Source: Rutidosis leptorrhynchoides
Lineage: Eukaryota > Streptophyta > Magnoliopsida > Asterales > Asteraceae
DNA length: 64,000 nt
Assembly (NCBI RefSeq): GCF_046630445.1
Contig: NC_092338.1
Location: 340,943,501 to 341,007,500 of the forward strand
Direction of reading: 5' to 3'
Shown: piece after piece, positions 1 to 11,215 of the stretch
Layout of the letters: every line of letters begins with the position of its first letter
How positions within the stretch are numbered: the stretch's first letter is position 1
Made by a program: the position numbers and the translations under genes
Notes under the pieces: generated by a model
The model's database searches: none
Seen by the model: the letters and a program-made list of their open reading frames with translations, nothing else
What the model was told of the DNA's origin: nothing

Positions 1-1795
1 ATAGAATACCTAGTCTTATGCGCTTCATCCAAGACTAATTCACGGAGATTATCGAAGCGAGGAACCCAAATTCTATTGCCAAAGTACCGTGTACCATTAG
101 CTTTCACTTGGAGTTGGTTCTCGAAACCGATAGGTCCTTCACCTTCGATAAATATTGGTTTAATAGCTTCCAGTTGAGCTTCGTAAATTCGTGATATAAG
201 ATTTGATTTGATTTTCAGGTTTAAGGCACGAACACGTTTAACATCGTCTTTTTTACTAAGGGCATCGGCAACTACATTTGCCTTGCCAGGATGATATTCC
301 ATCTTACAGTCATAATCGTTCAATAACTCGAGCCATCGACTTTGCCTCATATTCAGCTGTTTTTGATCAAAGATGTGTCGAAGACTTTTATGGTCAGTGT
401 ACACCGTAAACTGGGTACCATATAGATAATGTCTCCATATCTTTAATGCGAATACCACGGCACCTAACTCAAGGTCGTGTGTTGTATAGTCTCCTCGTGT
501 TTCTTCAACTGTCTAGATGCGTTGGCAATAACCTTTTCACGTTGCATTAAAACACAACCAAATCCTTGCTTTGAGGCATCGCAGTAAACAACAAAATTGT
601 CATTACCTTCAGGTAAAGATAGAATCGGGGCTGTGGTCAACATCTCCTTCAGAATCTTGAAAGCAGATTCCTGTTCTTCGGACCACTCAAATTTCTTCCC
701 TTTTTGTGTTAGCTTCGTAAGAGGTTTAGCAAGAAGTGAAAAATCCTTTATAAATCTCCGATAGTAACCGGCAAGTCCCAAAAATTGGCGAATATGCTTC
801 GCAGTCTTTGGTATCTTCCAGTTCTGAATAGGAGTGATTTTAGCAGGATCAACATGTATTCCTCTTCTATCAACAACAACATGTCCAAGGAATTGTAAGG
901 TTTTGAGCCAAAACTCGCACTTAGAGAATTTAGCATAAAGTTGTTCCTTTCGTAAGAGTTCAAGAATCATACGCAAATGTTGCTCATGTTCTTTCTCACT
1001 CTTGGAATAGATCAAGATGTCATCAATGAATACAATGACGAATTTATCGAGATAGGGTTTGCAAACACGATTCATAAGATCCATGAACACAGCAGGAGAA
1101 TTGGTCAAACCAAAAGGCATGACACAGAATTCATAGTGCCCATAACGAGTGCGAAAAGCAGTCTTAGGAATATCGGATTCCTTGACTCTAAGTTGGTGAT
1201 ATCCGAACCTCAAATCAATCTTTGAATAAACACTTAACCCTTGAAGTTGGTCAAATAGATCATCAATACGTGGCAACGGATAACGGTTCTTGATAGTAAG
1301 CTTGTTAAGTTCGCGGTAATCAATGCACATCCTTAACGTACCATCCTTCTTTTTAACAAATAGAATAGGAGCTCCCCATGGGGACGAGCTAGGACGAATG
1401 AAACCTTTATCCAATAGTTCTTGGAGCTGGTTGGATAATTCCTTCATCTCGGAGGGTGCTAAACGATACGGTGCTTTAACAATAGGAACAGCACCAGGAG
1501 TTAAATCAATTTGAAATTCAACTTGTCGAGGAGGTGGAAGACCAGGAAGATCTTCGGGAAACACATCGGGAAAGTCTTTAACCACTGGTACATCTTCAAT
1601 ACGCTTCTCTTTCGATTCAATCATCTTAACGTGAGCTAGAATAGCTGGATGACCTTTTATAAGGTATTTGCGAGTTTTAATACAGGAGATGACGTTGAGA
1701 TTAGAACCACTCTTTTCACCTTGGATGATGAGAGTCTCTCCATTTCCCAATGGAACATTAACAGTTTTATCGTAACACATGATATATAAAAACAC
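1..1795 (-). pseudogene. Tekay-like Ty3/gypsy pol fragment (element A): protease tail, RT, RNase H, integrase start
   Basis: Reading from 1795 downward, the translation starts in the tail of a retroviral-type protease ([13 protein letters not shown]), then a full reverse transcriptase with [29 protein letters not shown] and the catalytic FIDDILIYS box, then RNase H ([10 protein letters not shown]). The frame breaks near 464-480. The next frame continues with the RNase H segment [14 protein letters not shown] and the [12 protein letters not shown] signature into the first residues of integrase, where the window ends. The family copies retrotransposon RNA into DNA. The frameshift and the missing protease active site mark it as a dead copy. 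Similarity to the integrase plus chromodomain copies at 13433 and 37444 places it in the chromovirus Tekay/Del group. Confidence 0.9.
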
Positions 1796-1903
1796 TTTAT
1801 ATTATTAAGGAGCGAGGCATTAAATAAGCCTTTTAGTGCACGATTCGGAAATAGAAATAGTTTTAAGGCATAGCCTTTACATAGATAGAAAATGGAAAAA
1901 TAA

Positions 1904-2224
1904 CTAAAGAATATTAAGATTGAAGTAGTCTTCATGTCTCTTCTTCTCTTCCTCAAACTGCTTCATCACTTTTTTCATGTTATCCTTCACAAGTTTCTCT
2001 AACCTTTGGGTTTGAGATTCGAGAGATTCTTTGATAAACTTATCATATCACTCGTTCTTTCCTTTTTGTTTTTCGTAGAGGTACTCGAGATTGTCGTAAA
2101 GGTTGGTAACACGACTGTTAACGGCATTGATGTCGTATTCCCTTAAGGCAAGTTGTTTGTCGACTCGGCTTCTCTCCATTTTCATTCGGAAGTTAACATC
2201 CTCCTGGAGATGAGCAAGTGATTG
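1904..2224 (-). pseudogene. C-terminal part of the coiled-coil ORF of element A, split off by element E
   Basis: This segment continues in the same frame as 10577-11002 once element E and one copy of its duplication are removed mentally. It encodes a charged, leucine-rich coiled-coil-like stretch (LAHLQEDVNFRMKMERSRVD, then LYDNLEYLYEKQKGKNE). A TGA at 2048-2050 interrupts it, and another 47 codons follow (KFIKESLESQTQRLEKL, then EEEKRHEDYF) to a TAG at 1904-1906. No Retrotrans_gag domain or zinc knuckle is visible. It sits where gag would be, between the primer site and pol, so a structural role is possible but not shown. Confidence 0.55.
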
Positions 2225-2229
2225 CTTTC
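2225..2229. repeat. Target-site duplication CTTTC, left side of element E
   Basis: CTTTC directly precedes the first LTR of element E and recurs directly after the second LTR at 10577-10581. Five bases is the usual duplication made by Ty3/gypsy integrases. Removing E and one copy restores a continuous reading frame in the host ORF, which confirms the insertion. Confidence 0.92.
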
Positions 2230-4196
2230 TGATGTGGTAGCACGGGGTTACGAAATAGTGTATATTTTTAATACGGAATGCTACAAAATTTAACAAGTTT
2301 TAATTAAATATTTACAAAATGGATATACCAAAACCTTGCTACAACACAATAGGCAGTGTACCTAGTCGCGAAGTAGTATAGTTTTTAGTAAGTCCGGTTC
2401 GTTCCACAGGGAGACGGGCTTATGAAACACTTTATTTTTATATAACAATATATAAATATAAATATTAAAAAGGGGGGTTTTACCGTTTAATGACCGGTTT
2501 GTCGATTTTAAAACTTTAGTCGCAGTTAAAACCTAATGTAAAATATAAAATAAATACAAGACTTAAATTAAAGCGTAAAGTAAATAACGATAATGAAATT
2601 GCGAATAATAAAAGTGCGATAAAATAAACTTGCGATAATTAAAAAGTACGATAATTAAAAGTGCGATTAAATAACAATAAATAAAAGTGCGATAATTAGA
2701 AGTGCAATTAAATATAAAATAAAGAAAATTAAATATGAAATAAAAGAATTATGCTTATTTAAACTTCCGTAATCATGATGTTTGACGTGTTGATTTTAGT
2801 TTTATGCCCATGGGTTAATTGTCCTTTGTCCTGGATTACTTAATATGTCCGTCTGGTTTTTGTCCATAACAGTCCATCAGTCATAAATATAAAGTGCGAG
2901 TGTCCTCGTCAAATTATTCTTATACCCGAAGTTAAATATTCCAACTAATTGGGGATTCGAATTGTAACAAAGTTTTAATACTTTGTTTAATGAATACACC
3001 AGGTTATCGACTGCGTGTAAACCAAGGTTTTACTACTTTGTTAACAATTACACCAATTACCCTTGAATGTAATTTCACCCCTGTTTTAATTATTCTAGTG
3101 GCTATTAATCCATTCCCGTGTCCGGTTAAATGAACGATTATTCGTACATATAAATACCCCGCCCATCGTGTCCGATCGAGTGTATATGGTAATTTATAGG
3201 GACGCCCAATTGTAAATCTTTATATTAACATTAACAAACTATCATTTAGTTAAACAAATATAAAGCCCATTAATAGCCCATAGTCTAATTTCCACAAGTG
3301 TCGTTCTTTTGTCCAAACCCCAATTATGGTACAAAGCCCAATTACCCAATTTTAGTATTTTAGCCCAACATCATGATTACTTCGATTCAAATAAGCATAA
3401 TAACAACTTAGTTACGAGACATTAATTTAAAAAGGAGAACATAGCTTACATTGATTATTTATCGCGTAGTGGTACACGGACAGAGCTCCGACTTTAAAAA
3501 CTCGTAAAAATAACCTTTACATAACCCAAACTAATCTAATATAACACTAATCTATACTATATATACATATATATATTTATTTATATTATGGAGTATTATT
3601 ATTATTATGTGTTGGGTGTGTTTTTTTTACTCGGACGAAAAATGGCAAATTTATAGACCAGGCCTGATTCTGATCCTCATGCGGCTCGCATGGGTTTATG
3701 CCTATTTGCCATGCGAGTCGCATGGCCACGCTGGACAGCTCACATATCTTTTGTCCACTTGTTCGTCGACATATTTATTAAATATATATAAAATATAAAT
3801 AATTTTAATAATTATTTATATATTATATTATATTTATATGCATAGTAGACTAGATATTTTTGGTACATTGCGTCGGGCGTTTCTTCTTGGCTCGGGTCTC
3901 GGTTCCGGATTTTCGGACGTCCTCGCGTACTATTTTATATCGTGTACTTTGCGTCTTGTAACTTGTACTCTTGTTATTTTGAGACGTTCCTCATCAATAA
4001 TTTGAACCTTTTTGATTGTATCTTGTACTTTTTAGCTTTTTGGACCTTTGCGTCTTCAATTCGTTGTTTTCGCCTTTTGTCTTCGCACTTATTTAATATA
4101 AATGAATATTACATGAAAATGGAACAATTGCAACTGAAATCTTTACATATCGGAGGGATATTGATACTAAATATATGTTCATTTGGAGCACTATCA
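2230..4196 (-). repeat. 3' LTR of element E
   Basis: On the plus strand it starts TGATGTGGTAGCAC and ends GAGCACTATCA. The same 1967-bp sequence is repeated at 8610-10576. Read on the minus strand it contains a paired palindrome and a TATAAATT box (3648-3655). It carries no credible coding sequence. Confidence 0.95.
3678..3724. promoter_or_regulatory. Paired palindromes, 32 bp centre to centre, next to a TATA box (E 3' LTR)
   Basis: Palindrome 1 (3678-3692) is CATGCG-G-CTCGCATG, with one mismatch in the half-site. Palindrome 2 (3710-3724) is CATGCGAGTCGCATG and is perfect. Centres are 3685 and 3717. The minus-strand TATAAATT starts at 3655, 30 bp from the nearer centre. The arrangement recurs in seven other places in the window. 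Confidence 0.75.
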
Positions 4197-4211
4197 AATA
4201 TCCCCACACTT
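4197..4211 (-). other. Polypurine tract of element E
   Basis: On the minus strand this reads AAGTGTGGGGATATT directly before the LTR start TGATAGTGC. It primes plus-strand DNA synthesis. The identical tract adjoins the LTRs of elements D (19067-19081) and C (42781-42795). Confidence 0.88.
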
Positions 4212-6149
4212 GAACGTTGCTTGTCCTCAAGCAATACAGTCTTGAAATAAAAACATACTAGAATCACTTCTTTATTCTTCACACTTTATACATCAGTGAT
4301 TTTGATACGGTGTTATAAACAATGATAGTAACGATAGAACCATGGTTAAAGGTGGGTGTGTCATCCACAGTTGCCTTGGGTTTAGGTCAACGACACTTGC
4401 AATCAAATAGCCGATTTACTTTCGGTTTCCAAAGCAAAGTGCACATTTGAAAGGCGGTTTACAGTCCCACATGACTATAAAAATTGTAGATCCTTAAGGA
4501 AATAGGATCTTTATGAAAACATTTGATCTTTTGAAAATTCATTCTAGCTTTTACCCTAGATAAGTTTTCTGATTTGATCCATCATCGGTGTTTGCAAAAT
4601 ATATTTGTGGATCAATATTTTGGCTAAAAACTTTTAGGTTCGTGTAATCCACTGCTATCCCGGTATCGGAAAGCACACATCCAGTTTACTTGTTCCGTAT
4701 ATTACCTTTCGGTAAACTACCGTCCGGTTGTAAAGGAAAGCGATGAACAAGAAACTGTTAAGGCAATGTCCCGTGACATGCATTTGTTCATGGTCTAATT
4801 ACGTGTCGGATGCTAGTACTATCCTTGGTAGGAGCAATAGTAAAAATCATCCTATGATTTTTCGGTCTGGCACAAGGTCCTGTCTCCGACCATGCTATGC
4901 AACCACCGTTCTTACGGTTGACACCCGATTTGGTTCAGGTGACCTAATGAATTCCAGGTGAATTCCTAGGATTTAACGTTCAATGGTAATGAACGCATTG
5001 AAAATGGATTTTCAGAAAACAAATCGGTTTGTATTTTTGATCAAAATATTTTCTCGTTCAAGCTCGAGTTTAGATATCATTGAATTCCATGAGTTTGAAT
5101 TCTCAATCTTTAAGGTCAATCTCAAGGATTGAGTAATATCAGTCTTAAAAGCTGATTTTTAATCTTTAAGGAGATTATCCTTTCTGGGGATCTGATTCAT
5201 TAGTCTTATCAAGCTAATTTGCACGGTGCCCTCCCATTGTACGAGATAAATCCTTCTCATGGTTAGGATAAATCTGACCACTTGGCGACCCTGTTTGATG
5301 CTGAGGTCCGTGGATTTCCAGCCGATTTTAGTGATGACTTTTCTAGATTTTTCGTCAACCTACAGCTGGTCTGGACGACAACTTCATGACCTAAATCAAG
5401 AAGCGCGTGTCTTTTTCGGAAGACTTTACTTCCTTCTAATGATGGAATTGATTCATCGTGTAGATCCATCTTTCTTTCAAAAGTATCACAATAAACCGGG
5501 TAAAACTATTAATTTAGTTCAAAACAAAAGCACCTGCAATAACTTTACAGAAACATATGATAGATAATTGTTAATTGAATAACTTGGTACATTCTCCCCA
5601 CACTTAGTTTATTTCTTTGCCTTTTTATTCTCTTCTATTCCATTCTTAAATGAATTCAAGCGTTTTGGGTTGTTTCTCAATTTATGTCCTTTTTAAGGTA
5701 ACGATAATTTCGGTATTAACACCTAGTTTTCATCGTTCATAAATATGTATAAACATGATTTTAAATTCATTTAGTTGAAATTTTTTTCAAATTTTCACAA
5801 AATTTGGCAAATAAACCAAGTGTAAACCCGAGAGAATTTATAACCCTTCCCCACACTTGAGATCATGCAATGCCCTCATTTGCATGAAATCAGACTCTAA
5901 TTATAAATTCATGAGGGTGATTAGTGTAGAAAAGTGATTAAGAATACCTAGTTTGTACTTACAAAGCTCGACGAATGATAGATGGCGCGCCTCATCGTTC
6001 ATTCCTTCTTGTATTATCACACATGTTTTTCTTCAAAAATGGTTGCTTTTCTGAACTGTTTGCTAATCTTTGAAAATGCATCTTTTACCCTAATTTATTA
6101 TGCATGTTTATTAACGAGTTATGCACTAACCCGAACCCCTATTTTAACG
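4212..6149 (-). other. Long 3' non-coding block of element E, shared with C and D
   Basis: About 1.9 kb between the ORF and the polypurine tract, where an autonomous element would have the end of pol. It is recognisably homologous to 19082-20900 in D and to 29700-30739 plus 42133-42780 in C. It includes a minus-strand stretch of 68 codons (5263-5469, MDLHDESIPSLEGSKVFRKR...) that is open here, has one extra base in D, and has a stop in C. Whether this small ORF is translated is unknown. Conservation may reflect an RNA function or only shared descent. Confidence 0.7.
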
Positions 6150-7253
6150 TTAAGTGGGGTTAGACTTCCCCACACTTAGCTGACGACATGTGAAATCGGT
6201 GGAATAAGTTCCACGAATTAAAATAGTGAGCCAGTTATTTGCATCTCGGGTGGTGTATAATATATCAATGGGTTTAAAGTTTAGACTCACCCGATCGTCA
6301 CTACTTAATGCTTTTTTAAGTGTAGCTTTTAGTAAATGGATATGTCTCTTTTCTGGTTCTTGGTCAAATGGATCGATATACACCGACATACTTATATCTA
6401 TAGGGTGGTCAATTCCAAAAGTGTCCTTCCGTTTATTCTCGGGATTAAAGTTTTCACCTCTATTACCCAATTGGGTGAAATCCGAGGTGTCATTATCTAT
6501 TACAGCTCGTAGTTCATCTTCAGTAGATGACTCGTCTATTGAGAATATTGGGTTGGAAAGTTGTGGGATGGTAAAGTTCGGTTTGGCCTCGGGGGTAAAA
6601 TTTTCAACGTTATCGTTTTCCCAAGAGTACCAATTTGTCACCCTTTCTTCTTCTTCATCCTCCATTTATGGATTGATTATTTCGTCGGTAGAGGCTAATG
6701 TGTCGATATGTTGTAAATTTGGTAAGACTGAATAAAAAGTATCATCGGGATAGTTGGTGATTTCGGAGCTCCCGAATTCATCAAAATTCGATGATTTGAG
6801 ATTTTCTTGCACACGACTCCTCAGATCAACAGGTGTGTAATCTGATAGAGTTTCAGCTTGCCGGTTTACAAACTCTCTCATTTGTTCCTTTTGAGCATCA
6901 AGTTCTTCGAGTTTGATTTTCATATTGTCTAAAGAATTTTCGGACACGTAATTTTCCTCGTCTTCTGGTTGTTGAGTTTGGATATATTCTTGGGAATAAT
7001 CCCAGTTTGAATTGCGTTCTTCATAATCGTTCCATTCAGGTTCTGTGGGTACGTAATTTTCCATAGGAACGTAATAATAACATTCCCATGTTGAGTGATA
7101 ATCTCCACAGATTTCACAACCAGTTATTGTTTCGTCATTTGTGATCCAAGATTGACTGAACGAATTGTCATCAACACTCGGTTGAGAGTATTGATTTAAT
7201 TGATTTTGGAGTTCAAAAAGAGTTTCCAAGGCCTTGTTTTCAAAATTTTCCAT
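6150..7253 (-). CDS. Unknown acidic ORF of element E with a CX2CX3HX4C zinc-knuckle-like motif and one in-frame stop
   Basis: I do not recognise a family. The first part (6666-7253, 195 residues) begins MENFENKALETLFELQNQL, a likely helix, and has CEICGDYHSTWEC at about residues 46-58. That motif has spacing CX2CX3HX4C, the same as the knuckle CEQCGGPHLTKDC in the gag of element D. The middle is rich in E, D, N, Y and W and has a coiled-coil-like stretch (MKIKLEELDAQKEQMREFV). A TAA at 6666-6668 is followed at once by ATG in the same frame, and a second part runs 171 residues (6150-6665). This could be one protein with a late premature stop, stop readthrough, or two proteins. There is no capsid, protease or polymerase motif. 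It takes the place that gag-pro has in the related elements C and D. Confidence 0.6.
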
Positions 7254-8504
7254 TTTATTGCGACGGTCAAATTTTAGCTACATTCACAAATGATCCTATT
7301 AGTTATAAAAATAGAAAAACTTATATAAGTTGTCCAATTAATAGACTTTTCTGATTTTTGCCCACGTTTCGAATAGCCAAAAGATGCAGCAGGTAGCCAG
7401 GACCCTTTAAATCGGAAGCCCACAACTAGCCACTAACAAATCCAACTATTACTACGAACCAGAAAAATGTCAACGTCCATTAACTTAACCGCTTAAATAA
7501 TTTTCCTTTCCGTTTTGAGAATTAGATAAGAAGTAGGGAAAATTTCTAAGTCCTAGAAAACTAAAGCGTCGAGAAATAAGAAAGAAATAGATTGCGCGTC
7601 GAAAAGTGTCGAAAAAATAAAAAGGTAGAAAAATAGGCGTCGAAAAATAAAAATAAGAAAATAAAACGTCGGAACTTAAAAGTCTAAAAACTAAATCTAA
7701 AAAGTTGTGCCTAAAGGTATTAAGGCTTAGAAGCAATTCTATAGGAAATCCGCAATTACTTAAAGGCACTAAAATCTATTTAAAACTAAAGCGAAAAACG
7801 GCGTCGCAAAATTCTAAAGCACCTAAATCTTAGTCTAAGGAATAAGCACTTAAAGGATTTTACGGCAATGCCTAAAAATTCTAGAAATAAAAATGAAACT
7901 ACGGCAAAAACTAGACTTAAAACTAAGCACGAATGATAAAAATACAAAAATTACGCTAAAAATAAATAAAAGATACAAAATATAAAGGAAAATAAAAAGT
8001 TGATAAAATTATATATTTTTATAAAAATATTATTTTTATATTTATATTATAAAAGTATTAATTTTAAATAAAATAAAACTAATTATAAGTAATAATAACT
8101 AATTAAAAACTGAAATATAATAATAATAAATAGATTAGGGTTTATAATAATAATAATAATAAAATCCGTAATAAATGCGAAATTAGGGTAGAATGGTGGC
8201 CTGTCAGAAGACCTCATGCGACTCGCATGGGGTTTAGTTGAAATATCATGCGACTCGCATGGTGTTCGGATCCAGGCCAAAAGTTGGGCTGCTACAGTAC
8301 CTTGGCCCGATTACTTATTATTTTTTTTTTATTTTTTTTCTGTTTTTCTATTTTTTAATTTTTCTGTTTTTAAAATTTAATATAAAATATTTATATAGTT
8401 TAAATAAAAACTTATATTTTTATAAAACTAAAAATAGAAATATTTGATAATTTTGTAAATAAAAATCTTAAAAATATATATAAGTATATTTTTTTTTCGG
8501 TTTT

Positions 8505-8540
<36 letters not shown>

Positions 8541-8585
8541 TTTTATATTGTTTTTTCTAAAAATGTAAATAAATATTTCGCCGGT
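7254..8585 (-). other. Untranslated leader of element E
   Basis: AT-rich sequence between the primer site and the ORF. The part at 7350-7500 is clearly homologous to the leader of element C at about 26100-26260 on the other strand. It includes a homopolymer T run (about 8508-8537) and a second copy of the paired palindromes. No ORF of note. Confidence 0.75.
8215..8261. promoter_or_regulatory. Paired palindromes, 32 bp apart, in the leader of element E
   Basis: Two perfect copies of CATGCGACTCGCATG at 8215-8229 and 8247-8261, centres 8222 and 8254. This pair lies outside the LTR and has no adjacent TATAAATT box. The same motif and exact spacing as in the LTR suggest a role beyond core promoter architecture. 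Confidence 0.72.
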
Positions 8586-8603
8586 TCCCCGGCAGCGGCG
8601 CCA
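8586..8603 (-). other. tRNA-Asp primer binding site of element E
   Basis: The minus strand reads TGGCGCCGCTGCCGGGGA, complementary to the 3' end of plant tRNA-Asp and typical of Athila/Tat elements. It lies six bases inside the 5' LTR. Confidence 0.88.
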
Positions 8604-8609
8604 AAAACT

Positions 8610-10576
8610 TGATGTGGTAGCACGGGGTTACGAAATAGTGTATATTTTTAATACGGAATGCTACAAAATTTAACAAGTTTTAATTAAATATTTACAAAAT
8701 GGATATACCAAAACCTTGCTACAACACAATAGGCAGTGTACCTAGTAGCGAAGTAGTATAGTTTTTAGTAAGTCCGGTTCGTTCCACAGGGAGACGGGCT
8801 TATGAAACACTTTATTTTTATATAACAATATATAAATATAAATATTAAAAAGGGGGGTTTTACCGTTTAATGACCGGTTTGTCGATTTTAAAACTTTAGT
8901 CGCAGTTAAAACCTAATGTAAAATATAAAATAAATACAAGACTTAAATTAAAGCGTAAAGTAAATAACGATAATGAAATTGCGAATAATAAAAGTGCGAT
9001 AAAATAAACTTGCGATAATTAAAAAGTACGATAATTAAAAGTGCGATTAAATAACAATAAATAAAAGTGCGATAATTAGAAGTGCAATTAAATATAAAAT
9101 AAAGAAAATTAAATATGAAATAAAAGAATTATGCTTATTTAAACTTCCGTAATCATGATGTTTGACGTGTTGATTTTAGTTTTATGCCCATGGGTTAATT
9201 GTCCTTTGTCCTGGATTACTTAATATGTCCGTCTGGTTTTTGTCCATAACAGTCCATCAGTCATAAATATAAAGTGCGAGTGTCCTCGTCAAATTATTCT
9301 TATACCCGAAGTTAAATATTCCAACTAATTGGGGATTCGAATTGTAACAAAGTTTTAATACTTTGTTTAATGAATACACCAGGTTATCGACTGCGTGTAA
9401 ACCAAGGTTTTACTACTTTGTTAACAATTACACCAATTACCCTTGAATGTAATTTCACCCCTGTTTTAATTATTCTAGTGGCTATTAATCCATTCCCGTG
9501 TCCGGTTAAATGAACGATTATTCGTACATATAAATACCCCGCCCATCGTGTCCGATCGAGTGTATATGGTAATTTATAGGGACGCCCAATTGTAAATCTT
9601 TATATTAACATTAACAAACTATCATTTAGTTAAACAAATATAAAGCCCATTAATAGCCCATAGTCTAATTTCCACAAGTGTCGTTCTTTTGTCCAAACCC
9701 CAATTATGGTACAAAGCCCAATTACCCAATTTTAGTATTTTAGCCCAACCTCATGATTACTTCGGTTCAAATAAGCATAATAACAACTTAGTTACGAGAC
9801 ATTAATTTAAAAAGGAGAACATAGCTTACATTGATTATTTATCGCGTAGTGGTACACGGACAGAGCTCCGACTTTAAAAACTCGTAAAAATAACCTTTAC
9901 ATAACCCAAACTAATCTAATATAACACTAATCTATACTATATATACATATATATATTTATTTATATTATGGAGTATTATTATTATTATGTGTTGGGTGTG
10001 TTTTTTTTACTCGGACGAAAAATGGCAAATTTATAGACCAGGCCTGATTCTGATCCTCATGCGACTCGCATGGGTTTATGCCTATTTGCCATGCGAGTCG
10101 CATGGCCACGCTGGACAGCTCACATATCTTTTGTCCTCTTGTTCGTCGACATATTTATTAAATATATATAAAATATAAATAATTTTAATAATTATTTATA
10201 TATTATATTATATTTATATGCATAGTAGACTAGATATTTTTGGTACATTGCGTCGGGCGTTTCTTCTTGGCTCGGGTCTCGGTTCCGGATTTTCGGACGT
10301 CCTCGCGTACTATTTTATATCGTGTACTTTGCGTCTTGTAACTTGTACTCTTGTTATTTTGAGACGTTCCTCATCAATAATTTGAACCTTTTTGATTGTA
10401 TCTTGTACTTTTTAGCTTTTTGGACCTTTGCGTCTTCAATTCGTTGTTTTCGCCTTTTGTCTTCGCACTTATTTAATATAAATGAATATTACATGAAAAT
10501 GGAACAATTGCAACTGAAATCTTTACATATCGGAGGGATATTGATACTAAATATATGTTCATTTGGAGCACTATCA
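8610..10576 (-). repeat. 5' LTR of element E
   Basis: Same 1967-bp sequence as 2230-4196 with about five substitutions seen by eye (for example c/a at 2368/8748, g/a at 3683/10063, a/t at 3757/10137). This LTR would drive minus-strand transcription toward the ORF at 6150-7253. Confidence 0.95.
10058..10104. promoter_or_regulatory. Paired palindromes, 32 bp apart, next to a TATA box (E 5' LTR)
   Basis: CATGCGACTCGCATG at 10058-10072 and its reverse complement at 10090-10104, both perfect, centres 10065 and 10097. The minus-strand TATAAATT box starts about 30 bp from the nearer centre. This is the copy in the transcribing LTR. Confidence 0.75.
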
Positions 10577-10581
10577 CTTTC
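10577..10581. repeat. Target-site duplication CTTTC, right side of element E
   Basis: Direct repeat of 2225-2229, immediately after the LTR end CTATCA. Confidence 0.92.
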
Positions 10582-11002
10582 CCTAACGAGTGTTGCGTTC
10601 TTCGTCGTACTTTAGGAGCCTTAATTCTTTTCTTAGTTCAACATTTTCCTCCACCGACTTCTTAATTTCGCGGTCCTTCTCATCCATACGGACCTCCACT
10701 CTCGCCATGTGGCGAAGCAAACCCTCATACTTAGCAGCATCATTATAAGAAGGAGTCCGGGCTCTCTTCCTTGATGGACCGGCTTTTTCATGACGTTTTC
10801 TTTTATATTCAATTCTCGGAGTTGGATAATATTGAGGAGACCTTTGTGAATTTCGCAGAGTATTTGGACTATAGTTTGGTGAACGAGGACCACCAAAGCC
10901 ATAAGGTGGACTTTGGGCTGCTCTTTCAGTGGAAGACCCTTTAGTTTCTTCTTCGGTCGGCTTGAAAAGAGTCATTTTGTTCGTTTGATGAAAATTAGAC
11001 AT
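10577..11002 (-). pseudogene. N-terminal part of the coiled-coil ORF in the gag position of element A
   Basis: Starts MSNFHQTNKMTLFKPTEEET about 200 bp inside the primer site. A proline/serine/arginine-rich, basic middle follows (YGFGGPRSPNYSP, then YKRKRHEKAGPSRKRARTPS), then a heptad-like charged region (VRMDEKDREIKKSVEENVEL). A TAG at 10583-10585 interrupts it, and the frame then continues across the E insertion into 1904-2224. In total it is about 248 codons with two stops. A normal chromovirus gag of the Tekay group has a capsid domain and a CCHC knuckle, and neither is seen. It could be a truncated gag, a captured host fragment, or an accessory protein. Confidence 0.5.
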
Positions 11003-11201
11003 CCTAACATTAGGAAAGAGACTTTGATTAGCATTTTAAGCCAAGATATCAAAGCAAGGTTGTTAAGATTATAAGGTAATCCTAAGTGCTTTAAGTCTAA
11101 GGCAGAAAAGGTTATAGTTTCCTATATTGCTAAGGAACCCTAGCTAACACATAAGACACACACAAAAATGCAATCCTGGTTCTCTATAACAGCCTGGTTA
11201 T

Positions 11202-11213
11202 GCTCTGATACCA
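11202..11213 (-). other. tRNA-iMet primer binding site of element A
   Basis: The minus strand reads TGGTATCAGAGC, the standard complement of the initiator methionine tRNA 3' end used by most plant gypsy and copia elements. It directly adjoins the LTR at 11216-13396 and fixes that LTR as the 5' LTR of element A. Confidence 0.92.
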
Positions 11214-11215
11214 AT

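Larger units (their letters stand above)
2230..10576 (-). mobile_element. Element E: complete young non-autonomous LTR retrotransposon (Athila/Tat-like termini)
   Basis: Two 1967-bp LTRs bound an internal region of about 4.4 kb, with TG...CA ends and the 5-bp duplication CTTTC. The primer site matches the 3' end of tRNA-Asp (TGGCGCC...CCGGGGA), as in Athila and Tat elements. The polypurine tract is AAGTGTGGGGATATT. By eye I found only about five mismatches between the LTRs, so insertion was recent. There is no reverse transcriptase, RNase H, integrase or capsid domain. The only substantial reading frame is the unknown acidic ORF at 6150-7253. It must have been mobilised by proteins of another element. 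It is inserted in element A. Confidence 0.93.

Noticed and set aside
3607..3798. Small ORF present twice (also 9987-10178)
   Set aside because: Duplicated because it lies in the LTRs of E. It is antisense to the element and the palindromes create part of its sequence, so there is no sign of coding.
5259..5567. Plus-strand 102-residue frame, also in D (20104-20379)
   Set aside because: Antisense to the conserved 3' block. It is not maintained between copies.
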